This document shows, one piece after another, positions 4,426-6,490 of a stretch of 6,490 nt of DNA. Source of the DNA: an uncultured Rhodanobacteraceae bacterium. GTDB lineage: Bacteria > Pseudomonadota > Gammaproteobacteria > Xanthomonadales > Ahniellaceae. The translations under genes were made by a program, and so were the position numbers. The stretch is from NCBI GenBank assembly GCA_937873105.1, contig CALMWD010000451.1:1-6490 (forward strand), in the 5' to 3' direction. The first letter of the stretch is position 1. Every line of letters begins with the position of its first letter. Below the pieces are notes generated by a model. It did not search any database. It had not been told where the DNA came from and saw only the letters and a program-made list of their open reading frames with translations.

Positions 4426-6490
4426 ATGGATGAAGCACCGATCCCGGTGCCGTTGCGTCGCCTCAAGGCGCAGGCCGGGGACATCGCCACGCATGGACTT
4501 GCCCTGATCGACGCCTGGCCCGTCGTCGAGATCGCGCAGCTCTACGAGCAGGTCGACAATCTGGCCGCGGCGGCCGACTTGCCCGGGGCGGAGGCGATTT
4601 CCGGCGCCGCGCTCGAGCTCGCGGTCTACCTGTCGGCCCTGGTCGAATCCGGGAATGCGGCGAATCCGGCGCAACGCGAACGGGCGCGCGGACTGATGGC
4701 GCATCTGGCGGAAGTGTCGGGCACATCGCCGTCCGGGCCGACGCCGACGGCCGCGAAGCCGAGTTCGCATCGCGTCGTGTATTACCTGCGCGCCGACGAC
4801 CGCGATCTGCCCGGCCTGGTGCAGCAACTGGCCCACGAACGCTTCGTGGTGCGCAGTTTCAGCGACCTCAATCGCGCCATCGCGGAAGCGCGCGGCTTGC
4901 CGCCGCATGCCCTGATCGTCGACGAGGGCTTCGTCTCGGGCCTGGCACGCATGATCGAAGCGGCCGAACGCGCCGGCGGCGAGGGTCGCCGCCGCCCGCT
5001 GGCGCTGGCCCTGTGCGAGGGCAACGACGTGCGCCAGCGCTTGTTTGCCCAGCGCGCCGGTGCCGACGTGGTGCTGGAAGGCGCCGACGCGCTGCGTGCG
5101 GTCGAGGGACTGATGGGGCTGTTCCTGCGCCAGAGCCGTGAAGATGCGCGCGTGCTGATCATCGACGACGATGCCTCGATCGCGATGTTCTGCGCCAATG
5201 TGCTGGCCCACAAGGGCATCGGCGCCCAGGTCGAGCACACCGCGCGCGCCGGACTGGATGCGATCGGCGCCTTCCGGCCCGATCTCGTGCTGCTCGACCT
5301 GTACTTGCCGGACATGAACGGCATCGAGGTCGCGCAACTCATCCGCGAACGCCCGGACATGGCGCTGACGCCGATCGTGTTCATGTCGGGCGAGGAAGAC
5401 ATCGACAAGCGCTTCGACGCGATCCGCATGGGCGGCGACGATTTCCTGGCCAAGCCGGTCAAGCCGCGCCACCTGCTGGCCTCGGTGACCAGCCGGCTCG
5501 GGCGGGTGCGCAAGGTCGCCGATGCCGTCGTCGGCGCCGACGCCGGCCGCGGCCCGCGTCACGGCCGCATCGACCGCGCCACCCTGGTGCACGAGATCGA
5601 GCGCGCCCGACGCGGCGAACTCGGCGAATGCGTGGGATTGATCATGCTCAGCGTCGACGACGTGCCGGCCCTGGCCAAGCGGCTCGGCTTCGTGCGCACC
5701 GGCGACCTGGCCCAGCAGATCGGCACCACCATCGCCAGCGAAGCGGCGCTGAAGTCCGGCGTCTGCGCGCTCGGCGACTTCAGCTTCCTGTCGCTGCTGC
5801 CCGTGTCCAGCGAGGGCGCCCTGCGCATCGCCGCGGAGAACCTGCGCGCCCGCCTGTCCGGGCGCGGCTGGCTGTCGGCGGACGCGCCGGTGCGGGTCAG
5901 CGCCGCGCGCGGCGGCGCGCGCGCCGACGAACCCGGCCGGTCCGTCGATGCCTTGTTGTCCGAAGTCAGCGACGCCGTGCACGCCGCGCACGAACAGGGC
6001 GGCGGACGCAGCGAGTGGGCGGTGCGCGCCCGGGAAGACGCGCCGCTGGCGCCCGAGGTGCGGCTCGCCCATGCCATCCTGCGCCGGCCCCTGATCGCCG
6101 ACACCACCGAGTTCCGTTTCCGCGCCCTCGTGCCCCTGCGCGGACAGTTGAGCGGCCAGTTCCTGGCCGATTTCGCCCTGGTCGCGCCCAAGGCCTCGCA
6201 GGCGCTGCGCATCGAACGCGACACCTTCCTGCCGATCGCGCGCAGCCTCAACGTGATGCGCGCGGTCGACCGCTACCAGGCGCACGCGCTCGGCCAGCGC
6301 GCCTGCCGCGAGTCGGCGCAGCTGCCGGATCTGCGCATCCTGCTGCCGATGAGCGTCGACACCCTGTTCGATCCCGCGTTCCCGCAGTGGCTCGGCGCCG
6401 ACCTGCACGGCCTGCAGTGCGATGCCGCCGCGCTCGCCCTGGGGTTCGATGCATCGCCGCTGGTCGAGGACGTGCCGCGCGCGCGCCGGG
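4426..6490 (+). CDS. Multidomain response regulator: HPt-like, pseudo-REC, REC, degenerate GGDEF, degenerate EAL (3' end off window)
   Basis: This is a cytoplasmic signalling protein with no membrane segment; 688 codons are visible without a stop. Residues 8-100 are helical and HPt-like, but Asp44 stands where the phospho-His would be. After a Pro/Thr/Ser linker (about 100-112), residues 115-235 form a receiver-like fold: Asp166 is kept, but Cys197 and a Glu replace the usual Thr/Ser and Lys. Residues 242-360 are a complete receiver: Asp247-Asp249, phospho-acceptor Asp291 (LLDLYLPDMNG), Ser321 and Lys343. Residues 382-530 are a degenerate GGDEF domain with GDFSF (450-454). From about 545 an EAL-like domain begins with FAL (583-585) and Pro641 at the usual metal-binding Asn; it is cut at the window edge, with roughly 130 residues expected beyond. 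Cyclase and phosphodiesterase activity are both unlikely. FimX-type c-di-GMP effectors are the nearest analogy I know, but the domain order differs and I cannot name an orthologue. The start is ATG 4426. Confidence 0.85.
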   Translation, partial: MDEAPIPVPLRRLKAQAGDIATHGLALIDAWPVVEIAQLYEQVDNLAAAADLPGAEAISGAALELAVYLSALVESGNAANPAQRERARGLMAHLAEVSGTSPSGPTPTAAKPSSHRVVYYLRADDRDLPGLVQQLAHERFVVRSFSDLNRAIAEARGLPPHALIVDEGFVSGLARMIEAAERAGGEGRRRPLALALCEGNDVRQRLFAQRAGADVVLEGADALRAVEGLMGLFLRQSREDARVLIIDDDASIAMFCANVLAHKGIGAQVEHTARAGLDAIGAFRPDLVLLDLYLPDMNGIEVAQLIRERPDMALTPIVFMSGEEDIDKRFDAIRMGGDDFLAKPVKPRHLLASVTSRLGRVRKVADAVVGADAGRGPRHGRIDRATLVHEIERARRGELGECVGLIMLSVDDVPALAKRLGFVRTGDLAQQIGTTIASEAALKSGVCALGDFSFLSLLPVSSEGALRIAAENLRARLSGRGWLSADAPVRVSAARGGARADEPGRSVDALLSEVSDAVHAAHEQGGGRSEWAVRAREDAPLAPEVRLAHAILRRPLIADTTEFRFRALVPLRGQLSGQFLADFALVAPKASQALRIERDTFLPIARSLNVMRAVDRYQAHALGQRACRESAQLPDLRILLPMSVDTLFDPAFPQWLGADLHGLQCDAAALALGFDASPLVEDVPRARR

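Noticed and set aside
3050..4438. 462-residue minus-strand open frame within xseA
   Set aside because: It is an Arg/Pro/Ala-rich shadow in another frame of xseA, with no conserved motif.
4300..6408. Minus-strand open frame extending xseA to 1158 residues
   Set aside because: The extension is the antisense of the signalling gene, has no recognisable domain, and family length plus the OB-fold start put the xseA N-terminus at about 4287.

Overview
The window is gene-dense, high-GC DNA (roughly 70% G+C by eye), almost all of it coding. The best guess is a gammaproteobacterium of the Xanthomonadales/Lysobacteraceae type. This rests on how the XseA, Moa and metallo-beta-lactamase-fold proteins read to me, on the strong G/C third-position bias, and on the elaborate degenerate c-di-GMP-type regulator. 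It is an inference from memory of protein families, not from a search.

Left half (1-2944, plus strand): a tightly packed, translationally coupled operon. It holds a metallo-beta-lactamase-fold hydrolase that enters from the left edge, then moaA, moaC, moaD and moaE. Neighbours overlap by 4 or 1 bases, abut directly, or lie 2 bases apart. MoaA and MoaC make cyclic pyranopterin monophosphate (cPMP) from GTP. MoaD and MoaE form molybdopterin synthase, which adds the dithiolene sulfurs. All key residues I could check are present, so this arm of molybdenum cofactor synthesis looks functional. The hydrolase has no known place in the pathway.

Middle (2932-4287, minus strand): xseA, the large subunit of exodeoxyribonuclease VII. 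It is convergent with moaE, and their 3' ends overlap by 13 bases. It is complete, starts at a GTG, and carries the expected catalytic residues.

Right half (4426-6490, plus strand): a large signalling gene, divergent from xseA, that runs off the right edge after 688 codons. Its apparent order is an HPt-like helical domain with no phospho-His, a pseudo-receiver, one intact receiver, a degenerate GGDEF domain (GDFSF) and a degenerate EAL domain (FAL). Only the second receiver looks chemically competent, so it reads as a phosphorylation-switched scaffold or effector rather than an enzyme. This is the most unusual object in the window. About 138 bases of shared upstream DNA separate it from xseA and contain a 10-bp palindrome next to a perfect 8-bp tandem repeat.

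I saw no RNA genes, insertion sequences, CRISPR arrays, attachment sites or convincing intrinsic terminators. No gene-free stretch exceeds 300 bases.
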